The notes beneath the pieces were generated by a model. That model ran no database searches and had not been told where the DNA came from. It was given only the letters and a program-made list of their open reading frames with translations. The translations under genes were made by a program, and so were the position numbers. Positions 7,908 to 15,910 of a stretch of 37,752 nucleotides of DNA are shown here, piece after piece; the first letter of the stretch is position 1, and the number at the start of each line of letters is the position of its first letter. The DNA is from Clostridiales bacterium (GTDB taxonomy: Bacteria > Bacillota > Clostridia > Lachnospirales > UBA12420): NCBI GenBank assembly GCA_003452395.1, contig DMOI01000001.1:10087-47838 (forward strand), read 5' to 3'.

Positions 7908-10900
7908 TCACTCCAATATTTTATTAATTTTTATTATAGTATCATTTATATCTGAATCAAAAACTGTATGTTCATCACCTATAACATCTTCTACTTTTAT
8001 TTTTTTAGTATAATATTTGTTCCATACTGAGATATTTTCTTTTTTATTTTTTATTGTTTTATCTGCTAATGGATTTATAAAATACAATTGACCCTCTAAT
8101 TTATTTTGAGGAAAATACGTCACTCTTGCAGCATGTAATGTCCTCATTGCATTAATATAATACATTATTTCATCAATTTCTAATTTTTTATAATTTGGTA
8201 TTGATTCTAATATATCAATCGGTATGTTTTTAGTAACATATTCTTTGTTCTCACGTGCAAAACTTATTACCTTTTCCCATATCTGAACTATATTTTCTGA
8301 TTCGGATAATACCTCTATTATATTATCTTTTTTTACTATTGTTTTAATAAATTCTAGCTCATAATATTTATTAAAAACAAATTCCTCTTTCCAATCTTTT
8401 GGTGCAATTGAGTTAATCATTATTATCTTGTTCACTTTTTTCTTTTTTCCTTCAAGAATCCTTGCAACTTCGGTTATTATTTGGCCTCCAATGCACCAGC
8501 CCAACAAATTGTATTCACCTTCGGGTTGAATCTCTAATATAAACTTTACATATATATTAGCTAACTCTTCAATCGTTATGTTTATAGGATTAAAATTTTT
8601 CATCTCTTTAAAATCTAGTGCATAATAATTGTAATTTTTGTTCATACTAATGTTCCCTGAATTAAAAATATGAACATATCCACCAATTGATCCACTTCCG
8701 CCATGAATCATAAAAAGATTTTTTTTATTTTTACCTCCGCTTAACAGTTTAAACCTATTCTTTTCATGCATTCCTGTTTTTTTAATGGCATTTTTAATAA
8801 ATTCTTTTATTGTTACATCTTCGTAAAAACTTTTTATCCCCAAATCTATATTACATTCCGATTTTAAATCAACCATAATTCTTGTAATTAACAATGAATC
8901 TAACCCTAGTTCATTTATCTTTCCCCTCATATTTAATCTTTTTTTACTTAATATTTTTTTTAATATTATCTCTACCATTACTTCTGGTTTTTTCTTCTTT
9001 TTACTAGGTAGCCCAGTATTTCTAACGGTAACCATCTCTTTTAATTTTTTTCTATCAATTTTTGAATTATTCGTTAATGGTATTTCCTTTACTTTAATTA
9101 TTTCATCGGGTATCATATAATAAGGAAGCATATCATTTAAACTACTCAATATATCTATTTCTCTTATTCTTTTTGACGATACTATATATGCAATAATAGC
9201 TTTTTCGCCCTTTTTTTCTACTACATCTACTATAACTTCTTCTATATCTTTCATTTCTTGAATTTTATTTTCTATTTCTTGTAATTCTATTCTAAATCCT
9301 TTTATCTTTACTTGAGTGTCACCCCTACCTAAACACTCTATTAAACTTTCCCTATTAATTCTTGCAATATCCCCAGTTGAATACGCCTCTTTATTTATAC
9401 CATTTATAAATATGTACTTTCCCTCTGTCATTTTTTCATTATTCAAATAACCTCTCGCATTTCCTTCTCCTGCTATAAATAACTCGCCCTTTATTCCCTT
9501 CGGAAGTAAACGTTTATATTTATCAAGTATATATATTTGAGTATTTGAAATTTCTCTTCCTATAGTAATATTTTTATCATTTGTCATGTTTTTTAAAGTT
9601 GACCAAATAGTTGTTTCTGTAGGCCCGTACATATTATATATTTGAGCATTGCTTCCCTCTTGCATACTTCTAAGAATTGTTTTCGAACATGTCTCTCCAC
9701 CAACCATTACTTCTTTTAGCATCATTAACCAGTCACTTTTATGTCCGTAGTCCATAAATAACTTTATTCTTGATGGCGTTGTTTGAATCATATCTATTTT
9801 ATTATTAATTATTAGTTTACTGAACTTTTCTTGATTTATTTGCTCCTCTTCATTCGCTACAAAAATCTTCATACCTACAGAAAGTGGTACATATAATTCC
9901 AATGCAAATATATCGAAGCATATTGTTGTAACAGATATTATAGACTTACCACCTTTGAATTCTATTTCTTTTTTAATAGCATATATAAAGTTTACTAAAT
10001 TCTTATGTTCTATCATTACCCCTTTAGGCTGGCCAGTTGAGCCAGAAGTATATATAACATACACCAAGTCATTCGGTCTGTTTATTATATTTAAATTGCC
10101 CGCATCTCCAGTATATATTGTTTCATTATCTAGTTCTATACATATTTTTTCTGTTTGGTGACTTATCTTACCTTTTAAGTGTTTTTGAGTAAGAAGCATC
10201 CTAATATCTGCATCACTTAACATATATTTTATTCTTTCTTCCGGGTATTCAGGATCAATAGGAACATATGCTCCACCTGCTTTAAGCACAGCAAATATAC
10301 CTACTATCATCTCCAATGATCGATGAACCATTATACCTACTAGTTTATCTGGTCCTACTCCCTTGTCTCTTAGCACTCTCGCTAGTTGGTTAGATTTCTC
10401 ATTTAATTCCCTATACGTCATCTTTTGTTCTTCAAAAACAAGTGCTATATTATCTGGTGTACTCTCCACCTGTTCTTCAAACAATTGATGTACTACCTTG
10501 TCTCTCGGATAGTCTGCATATGTATCATTAAACTTATATAGTAATTCATTTTTCTCGGCTGTAGTAAGTATCTCTAGTTCGTATACTTTTTTCTCAGAAT
10601 GCAAAATAGCATACGCAAGCAAATTAAACATATGCTTGAATATGCTATCTATTTCGTCAGAAGTAAATAACTGTTTCAAATAATCTATCTCCACTATAAG
10701 TCTTCCATCACTTTCTCTGTCACTAACGTGTATTGTGATAGAACTTGTATCATGACCATTTCCCCACCATTTAGTTTCATATGGCAAATCATTTGGTATA
10801 TCAAATTTTGCATTTTGATACGAAAACACCATGTCATACAAATTATCCGATGTTTCATGAGTACTTCTGAAATCAGATAGTATCAAATCATAAGGATATG

Positions 10901-11867
10901 CCTGATGCAACAATAACCCTTTTAACTCTTTTTCAACATTCTTAGTATGCTCGACAAAAGACGCTTCAAAATCAACATTTACTCTTAGCGGTGACGCAGA
11001 TATAAACATCCCTAATGACTCTCTTTCCTTTTTTCCATTTCTATTTAATATTGGTGTTCCAATAGTGATGTCTTCTTTTTGCGTAATCCTAGCAATATAT
11101 GCTACTAAGGTTGACATCAAAAAAGCGTAAGGTGTCACTCCATGTCCTGCACAATACTCATGGAACGCCTTTGTAAGGTGTTTTGGAACATTATATATAT
11201 TTCTTCCTGCTTTTAGGTCAGCTCTGTCTGCATTATATGTTTTTAGTTCAGTAAATTCGGGAAATGTTTCGAATTTTTTTAGCCAATACTGTCTATCCTT
11301 CTCAAATCTAGGTGAGTTTTTATAATCTTCTTCTCTTTGCATAAAATCTAAGTAAGAATAAGATTGTATTAATCTTAAATCGTTATTTTTTAGTAAATCA
11401 CTATATATGGCAGTTAATTTACTACATACATTTACTATAGACATTGCATCAGTAATCAAATGATGCGCCTTAAAACATACACCTTTTTTACCATCATTAT
11501 ACTTGTATATCGCAAAATCATATAGTTTCGAATCCATTATGTTAAAAGGCCTTTGGACTTCCTTATCTATATCTTTTTCCATATTTTCATCAGTATATCC
11601 TGTGAAATCCATTTTTCTTATTTTCTCATATTCATATTCTTTTATATATTGAAGAGGTTGCCCTTCTTTTTCTATAATACGTATCCTAAGTGCATCATTT
11701 TTCTCAATCAAAATATTTATAGATTTTTCTAGCAAATCTATATCCATATCTTTCTCATATTTAACAGAACCTACTATATTGTTTACAGGTGTGTTCTGGT
11801 GAAACATTTCTATATTCCATATGCCAAGTTGAGGATGGGTAAGATTGTATAGCTTTTCCAAAGTCAT
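7908..11867 (-). CDS. Single-module NRPS: C-A(Gly)-T-TE
   Basis: 1319 residues from the ATG at 11867 (AGGGGTG upstream; a GTG at 11876 overlaps that RBS). Numbering below is from the GTG. Condensation domain 1-440 with HHLITDA at 138-144 (last Gly of HHxxxDG replaced by Ala). Adenylation domain about 455-950 with YTSGSTGQPKG at 610-619, TGDIAR near 834 and Lys939. The ten specificity residues read D655 I656 L659 Q698 M724 G726 M749 I757 W758 K939, close to the glycine code DILQLGLIWK. Carrier domain with Ser994 in LGLDSL. Thioesterase with GWCIGG: nucleophile C1128 instead of Ser, probable triad D1272 and H1303 (GDEHTVF). The C domain at the N-terminus of a lone module suggests it receives an acyl or peptidyl donor from elsewhere. 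Confidence 0.92.
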   Translation of the reverse strand: MTLEKLYNLTHPQLGIWNIEMFHQNTPVNNIVGSVKYEKDMDIDLLEKSINILIEKNDALRIRIIEKEGQPLQYIKEYEYEKIRKMDFTGYTDENMEKDIDKEVQRPFNIMDSKLYDFAIYKYNDGKKGVCFKAHHLITDAMSIVNVCSKLTAIYSDLLKNNDLRLIQSYSYLDFMQREEDYKNSPRFEKDRQYWLKKFETFPEFTELKTYNADRADLKAGRNIYNVPKHLTKAFHEYCAGHGVTPYAFLMSTLVAYIARITQKEDITIGTPILNRNGKKERESLGMFISASPLRVNVDFEASFVEHTKNVEKELKGLLLHQAYPYDLILSDFRSTHETSDNLYDMVFSYQNAKFDIPNDLPYETKWWGNGHDTSSITIHVSDRESDGRLIVEIDYLKQLFTSDEIDSIFKHMFNLLAYAILHSEKKVYELEILTTAEKNELLYKFNDTYADYPRDKVVHQLFEEQVESTPDNIALVFEEQKMTYRELNEKSNQLARVLRDKGVGPDKLVGIMVHRSLEMIVGIFAVLKAGGAYVPIDPEYPEERIKYMLSDADIRMLLTQKHLKGKISHQTEKICIELDNETIYTGDAGNLNIINRPNDLVYVIYTSGSTGQPKGVMIEHKNLVNFIYAIKKEIEFKGGKSIISVTTICFDIFALELYVPLSVGMKIFVANEEEQINQEKFSKLIINNKIDMIQTTPSRIKLFMDYGHKSDWLMMLKEVMVGGETCSKTILRSMQEGSNAQIYNMYGPTETTIWSTLKNMTNDKNITIGREISNTQIYILDKYKRLLPKGIKGELFIAGEGNARGYLNNEKMTEGKYIFINGINKEAYSTGDIARINRESLIECLGRGDTQVKIKGFRIELQEIENKIQEMKDIEEVIVDVVEKKGEKAIIAYIVSSKRIREIDILSSLNDMLPYYMIPDEIIKVKEIPLTNNSKIDRKKLKEMVTVRNTGLPSKKKKKPEVMVEIILKKILSKKRLNMRGKINELGLDSLLITRIMVDLKSECNIDLGIKSFYEDVTIKEFIKNAIKKTGMHEKNRFKLLSGGKNKKNLFMIHGGSGSIGGYVHIFNSGNISMNKNYNYYALDFKEMKNFNPINITIEELANIYVKFILEIQPEGEYNLLGWCIGGQIITEVARILEGKKKKVNKIIMINSIAPKDWKEEFVFNKYYELEFIKTIVKKDNIIEVLSESENIVQIWEKVISFARENKEYVTKNIPIDILESIPNYKKLEIDEIMYYINAMRTLHAARVTYFPQNKLEGQLYFINPLADKTIKNKKENISVWNKYYTKKIKVEDVIGDEHTVFDSDINDTIIKINKILE

Positions 11868-11935
11868 TTCTGACACCCCTTTTTTATAATTGTCATTTAT
11901 TATGAATTTATCTCAATTTTATCCGCTATTATCAT

Positions 11936-11964
11936 ATTTTACCTTATTTTCATGTTTTTTTCAA
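11936..11964 (-). promoter_or_regulatory. Promoter of unit B (NRPS operon)
   Basis: Minus strand: -35 TTGAAA (11959-11964), 17-base spacer, -10 TAAAAT (11936-11941), about 70 bases before the NRPS ATG. It lacks the 17-base A/T tract shared by the unit A and unit C promoters, so it may be controlled differently. Confidence 0.65.
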
Positions 11965-11991
11965 TAGTTTTACAAAATTGTAACATAAAAT

Positions 11992-12018
11992 ACACCATAT
12001 TTTAATATAAGATGGTGT
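11992..12018 (-). terminator. Weak terminator-like hairpin after the second radical SAM gene
   Basis: Inverted repeat ACACCAT (11992-11998) and ATGGTGT (12012-12018) with an AT-rich 13-base loop. On the minus strand it is followed by ATTTTATGTT. It lies between the radical SAM gene at 12143-13468 and the NRPS promoter, so it may partly separate unit A from unit B. The rest of the gap from 11877 to 12142 holds only the promoter. Confidence 0.4.
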
Positions 12019-12142
12019 TATAGTAAGATATATATTTATTTCTTTCAAAAACCGTTATACTTACGACATTTCTAGAATCCTGATATAAAACAAGCAATCA
12101 AACTCATAATCATGAACTTCACAAGAGGGTTGTCATTTTTAC

Positions 12143-13468
12143 CTATAACTTCATATACTTGTCAAATATATGTTTTATAGCCCTACAATAATTGGGGTCT
12201 ATTCCTTTTAGTGTATTGTTAGAATTATACGATCCTGCTACGCATCCACCCCCACAAATCTTTATAGCTATACAATTTAGGCATTCTTCCCTTTCAAATC
12301 TTGTTATTTTGAATTTTCTTTGTTTTATTCCATCTATTGTTATGTCGTCTAAACTTCCCAACTCATTATCTTTTACTTTTTCTAAAGCTTGACAAAAATA
12401 TGCTTTTTCATTCGGGAAAACTGTTATCTTTCTTGATATTCCGCAGTTTTCTTTAGCTATAGCATCATTATTAAATAGTTCCATTAAATCCCCAATGCAA
12501 TAATCGCAAATACCATTTTTTTGAAGATTGAATTCGTGGCACTTAAGCATATTCTCTGCAGCGTTTTCTGGATAGTTATTATTTGTCTCAGCGGTTGAAC
12601 TAATTAGTATATTCATGCCATAATCCCCAAAGTTAATTTCGCTTTTTAACCAATCTACAAATTCATCAAGTTGTTCCATATTATCGTCTGTTACAGTTAT
12701 CATAGGAACAACTTTTGCTCCATACTTCAGAAAGGTTTTGATTCCTTTTATTACATCTTTAAAACTTCCCTTCCCATCTTTCGTATATCTATTTTTATCG
12801 TGAATATTCTCATACCCATCTATCGAAATTTGAACTTCTATATTTTCTTCTTTGGCAAACTTAGCAAAATCATCATTTACTAAAATTGCATTTGTATTTA
12901 TAACTATATTGCTTCCACTCCACAAAAAGCCTTCCTTTTTTAGCTCGTTTATATGTTCTACAGCTTTATATATTAGATGCTTATTTATTAATGGCTCCCC
13001 TCCATAAAAAGTTATCTGTTGCCAATAACTTTCTTGGTTTACATTATTATTCATTGTTAATTTTGAAAATGTATATAGTGCTTTTATTGCTGTACTAATT
13101 GACATATCTTTATTAACACCACACAAACTTTGACTAGCATCCGCTTTATAAAAGCAGTAGTTGCAGTTTAGATTGCAATTTGTTGTCACTATTAAATATA
13201 GTGATTGTATTTGTGGTTTTTCCAAGTATTCAATAATAGAATTTATTTTGTTATTTTCTACTTCTTCTTCTACTATAAAACCCTCTTTTATAAGTATATC
13301 AGCATACTCACCAAATATAGATTGTAGTTCATTATTTGATAAATCTAGACCTTTAATTTTTTCAAAGTTATTTATCACTTCTTCATGTAATAATATTTTC
13401 TTCAAAGTTAATGCGTTAATCAACATTTTTTTATTATTTAAACTATGTGCAAATTTTGATAATTTCAT
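12143..13468 (-). CDS. Radical SAM/SPASM peptide maturase-like protein
   Basis: 441 residues, ATG with AAAGGGTGATGAG upstream. The N-terminus (MKLSKFAHSL) and the following 85 residues resemble the recognition region of SPASM maturases and match the start of the protein at 236-1552. CxxxCxxC is C98, C102, C105 (TTNCNLNCNYCFY); ITFYGGEPLINK follows. The SPASM region has CGISRK, YFCQAL, CLNCIAIKICGGGC and NYCRAI, enough Cys for two auxiliary clusters. It is the last gene of unit A, 78 bases after another radical SAM gene, which suggests two successive radical modifications of the small peptide encoded at 14685-14762. The reaction type cannot be read from the sequence. Confidence 0.88.
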   Translation of the reverse strand: MKLSKFAHSLNNKKMLINALTLKKILLHEEVINNFEKIKGLDLSNNELQSIFGEYADILIKEGFIVEEEVENNKINSIIEYLEKPQIQSLYLIVTTNCNLNCNYCFYKADASQSLCGVNKDMSISTAIKALYTFSKLTMNNNVNQESYWQQITFYGGEPLINKHLIYKAVEHINELKKEGFLWSGSNIVINTNAILVNDDFAKFAKEENIEVQISIDGYENIHDKNRYTKDGKGSFKDVIKGIKTFLKYGAKVVPMITVTDDNMEQLDEFVDWLKSEINFGDYGMNILISSTAETNNNYPENAAENMLKCHEFNLQKNGICDYCIGDLMELFNNDAIAKENCGISRKITVFPNEKAYFCQALEKVKDNELGSLDDITIDGIKQRKFKITRFEREECLNCIAIKICGGGCVAGSYNSNNTLKGIDPNYCRAIKHIFDKYMKL

Positions 13469-13546
13469 CTCATCACCCTTTATTATGTATAATTAAGTTA
13501 TATTGTAGTTATTTAATTTCTAATATTTATTTATATTCTCTTCGTA

Positions 13547-14623
13547 TTACAAATATAAACAGTCTCTTTTCTCATCTTCCATTGCATATTCAGGAAATAG
13601 TCCTTTCTCGTACGCATCCTGACATTGTGGATCTGGTGCATAAAAATCATTTTCATACTTTGTGAGTGCATGTACTCTACACCCCCCTCTACATACATCT
13701 CTAGCTAAACAATTTCCACAAATACCATTTAGTTTATTCTCATCCATGTTTCTAAATTTATTTAAAAGTTCATTATTTTCCCAAATTTCTCTTAATGAGT
13801 TAGTTTTTAAATTTCCAAATATGAATTTATCATCATTGCTAGATACATGGCATAAACTTACATTTCCATTTTCACCTATACCTAACATATGTTTCCCCCA
13901 AGGACATATACTATGATTTTCTATATCTATAGGCATTAGTGCCATATTCAGTTCAACACTTAACTTATTCGAATCATCTTTTCTTAGATATTCATAGTAA
14001 AACTCATTTAGTAACTTTTCTATTTTTTTAAATTCAACTCCATATTCGTCACAGGCTTCTATCCCCTTCCCATATTCAATTATATTAGGAAGTAATCTAA
14101 ATCCTAAGTGTAAGTCTTCATAAACTTTTTTTACTATTAACGGTATTTGCTTATAGTTTTCTTTGGTTAAAACTGTTATAACTCTAGCATTTAAACTCGC
14201 TTCACTAATTTTCTGAAGAGTTCTCATTGTTTTATCAAAATTGCCTTCTCCTCTCGCACTATCATGAGTCTTCTCATCTGCCCCATCTAAACTCACAGAT
14301 ATAGAAAAATTCTTACCATAATCCTTAAATTTCTCTATGTCTTCGTCTTTAATCAAGGTTCCGTTTGATTCTATAGTTACAATAAAATCATCTTTGATAA
14401 GCGATCGTATTAATTCATGTATATCTTTTCTAATAAAAATTTCTCCACCTGTAACATTTACTCTTTTTACACCCATTTCTTTAGCATCTTTGCAAACTTT
14501 TAACCAGAACTCTAATGGCAATTCGTTTACCTGTGCATTTCCATCTTCTTTCCTTCCGCAAAATACACAATTTAGATTACACCTATTAGTAAAAATTAGC
14601 GCTATTACTTCTAATTTCTCCAT
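13547..14623 (-). CDS. Radical SAM/SPASM protein next to the 25-residue peptide gene
   Basis: 358 residues from the ATG at 14623, chosen over an ATG at 14638 because GAGGGTG precedes the later one at correct spacing. CxxxCxxC lies near the N-terminus (TNRCNLNCVFCGRKED; C15, C19, C22), so the long recognition domain of its neighbour is absent. It continues with VTGGEIFIRK, in which the usual Pro after GGE is Ile. The C-terminal SPASM part contains CPWGKHM, SLCHVSS, CGNCLARDVCRGGCRVH and DPQCQDAY. It follows the peptide gene immediately, separated by a 12-bp hairpin, the common order for a RiPP precursor and its first maturase. Function on that peptide is inferred from position. Confidence 0.87.
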   Translation of the reverse strand: MEKLEVIALIFTNRCNLNCVFCGRKEDGNAQVNELPLEFWLKVCKDAKEMGVKRVNVTGGEIFIRKDIHELIRSLIKDDFIVTIESNGTLIKDEDIEKFKDYGKNFSISVSLDGADEKTHDSARGEGNFDKTMRTLQKISEASLNARVITVLTKENYKQIPLIVKKVYEDLHLGFRLLPNIIEYGKGIEACDEYGVEFKKIEKLLNEFYYEYLRKDDSNKLSVELNMALMPIDIENHSICPWGKHMLGIGENGNVSLCHVSSNDDKFIFGNLKTNSLREIWENNELLNKFRNMDENKLNGICGNCLARDVCRGGCRVHALTKYENDFYAPDPQCQDAYEKGLFPEYAMEDEKRDCLYL

Positions 14624-14647
14624 ACTTATCACCCTCATAAAAAGATT

Positions 14648-14681
14648 TTATGTAGGGAGTACACTCATGCTCCCTACATAA
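14648..14681 (-). terminator. Strong hairpin between peptide gene and maturase gene (attenuator-like)
   Basis: Perfect 12-bp inverted repeat (arms 14648-14659 and 14670-14681; core TGTAGGGAG/CTCCCTACA) with a 10-base loop. On the minus strand a short U-rich stretch (AAAATCTTTTT) follows. It starts four bases after the peptide stop codon and ends just before the maturase RBS. Such hairpins in RiPP operons let the precursor be made in excess by partial termination or 3'-end protection. Confidence 0.8.
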
Positions 14682-14684
14682 TTT

Positions 14685-14762
14685 TTATCCTCGTTTGCAG
14701 TTGTATCTTACAGTTCCTGCTTTAACTCTTTCAATCTTACTTAAAAAAAGTGCTTTTTTCAT
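14685..14762 (-). CDS. 25-residue cationic peptide, candidate RiPP precursor
   Basis: Short ORF with an excellent RBS (AAAGGGGGTG, 7 bases before the ATG) and a TAA stop. The peptide begins MKKALFLSKIERVKAG and ends TVRYNCKRG. It carries five Lys, three Arg (12, 19, 24) and one Glu, so it is strongly basic, with a single Cys (22) and a single Tyr (20) close together at the C-terminus. There is no GG or signal peptidase site. Genes on either side encode an arginase-fold protein (54 bases upstream) and a radical SAM protein (downstream, past a hairpin). I infer it is the substrate: Arg residues for the arginase-like enzyme and the RYNC region for radical SAM chemistry. I do not recognise it as a described family. 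Confidence 0.75.
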   Translation of the reverse strand: MKKALFLSKIERVKAGTVRYNCKRG

Positions 14763-14817
14763 TTGTATTCACCCCCTTTACAGATTATTACGATCATTAA
14801 TGCATTCTTACTTATGT

Positions 14818-15873
14818 CTATTTCATCAATGCATTATCTATAACTTTCCGTACCATCTTGTGTGTCTCTCCATTTAAATCTATTCCATTTAGCTCGACTA
14901 TGTCTCCTATGATTGTTCTGTTCTTATACACAATACCTTTGCTTATATTGTTTTCCTTAAATATTATGTCTAGCATTCCTACATAATCGATTAAATCACA
15001 TATATCGATATCCTTTCGCCCTATTTGAAATAAATTTTTATATCCATCATTATGTGATTCTTTTACAAAAAAACAGTTATCAACCGTATCGTAGACTTCA
15101 TCTTTTTTCATATGTTTTAAATCAACATATGACAAGTTCAATAAAGGATGTAAATATGAATATTCCATAGCTGTATAAAGGTTATTAAGATTGCTAAAAA
15201 CATCTACATCTATGGAGTAATAAATACTTTTAATGTTTTTACTTAGGAATCGTTTAATTTCTATGTTAGTTTCGATCTTTTTATCTTTTATATCTCCAAA
15301 AAATATTTTTTTACACATATCTAAATCTTTTACTTCATTCATTATACTCTGCTTACGAAATTCTGGAACACCTACAAACAATATAGATTCTATTATTTCC
15401 TCTCTTAATAATCTATTAAATATATTTCCCTTCCATATGTCTATCTCATCCTCGTAAATATCCGCGTGTGCATCGAAACATACTACCGCTATTTGCTCTG
15501 ATTGTGCAAATTCTTTTATCGTTTTCAATATATAGTACGTTGTAGCATGTGAGTCGGAAAGGAGGACGTTTCTATCAAATTTATACATGTTCTCCCAGAT
15601 AAATTCACAATACTTATTTCCACTTTTTTCAACATTCAGTACCATTAAATCATCTAAGCCTTTAATTATTTCATCCTTAATTGTTTTGTTTTGTTCTAAG
15701 CACCTCATATATTTATTATATTTTAAATATATTTTATCTATTAATTTCATTGTATCTGTTTTTATATAAAATTTTCTAATAATTTCAATGTTAGAATTTA
15801 CTCTGTCAAAACTATACTTTTCTGTTTTAAAATATGGCTTCTCTTCTTTAATATGTGGTAACCAAGTAAACAA
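14818..15873 (-). CDS. Arginase/ureohydrolase-fold protein, candidate peptide arginase
   Basis: 351 residues, TTG start with CAGGTGAT eight bases upstream. The metal-binding signature of the ureohydrolase fold is visible: H109 (LLSDSHATTYY, at the GGDHS position), D134-A-H136-A-D138 (CFDAHADIYED) and D222-V-D224 (SIDVDVFSN). Overall it differs from metabolic arginases and resembles UPF0489-like proteins. Known peptide arginases of RiPP pathways (the landornamide enzyme OspR) convert Arg side chains in a precursor to ornithine, releasing urea. Here the gene directly precedes a 25-residue peptide gene with three Arg codons, which supports that role. The first 100 residues have no recognised domain. 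Free-arginine or agmatine hydrolysis is the alternative. Confidence 0.75.
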   Translation of the reverse strand: MFTWLPHIKEEKPYFKTEKYSFDRVNSNIEIIRKFYIKTDTMKLIDKIYLKYNKYMRCLEQNKTIKDEIIKGLDDLMVLNVEKSGNKYCEFIWENMYKFDRNVLLSDSHATTYYILKTIKEFAQSEQIAVVCFDAHADIYEDEIDIWKGNIFNRLLREEIIESILFVGVPEFRKQSIMNEVKDLDMCKKIFFGDIKDKKIETNIEIKRFLSKNIKSIYYSIDVDVFSNLNNLYTAMEYSYLHPLLNLSYVDLKHMKKDEVYDTVDNCFFVKESHNDGYKNLFQIGRKDIDICDLIDYVGMLDIIFKENNISKGIVYKNRTIIGDIVELNGIDLNGETHKMVRKVIDNALMK

Positions 15874-15910
15874 TTTATATCACCTGCCTATAGTCCTATT
15901 TCATCGTAAA

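Noticed and set aside
12072..12122. 16-codon hydrophobic ORF (MKFMIMSLIACFISGF) after the second radical SAM gene
   Set aside because: No ribosome binding site is present before the GTG start, and it is too short to support.
13447..13916. Plus-strand ORFs opposite the radical SAM genes
   Set aside because: They lack ribosome binding sites and are antisense to genes with clear conserved motifs; other plus-strand frames opposite long genes were dropped for the same reason.
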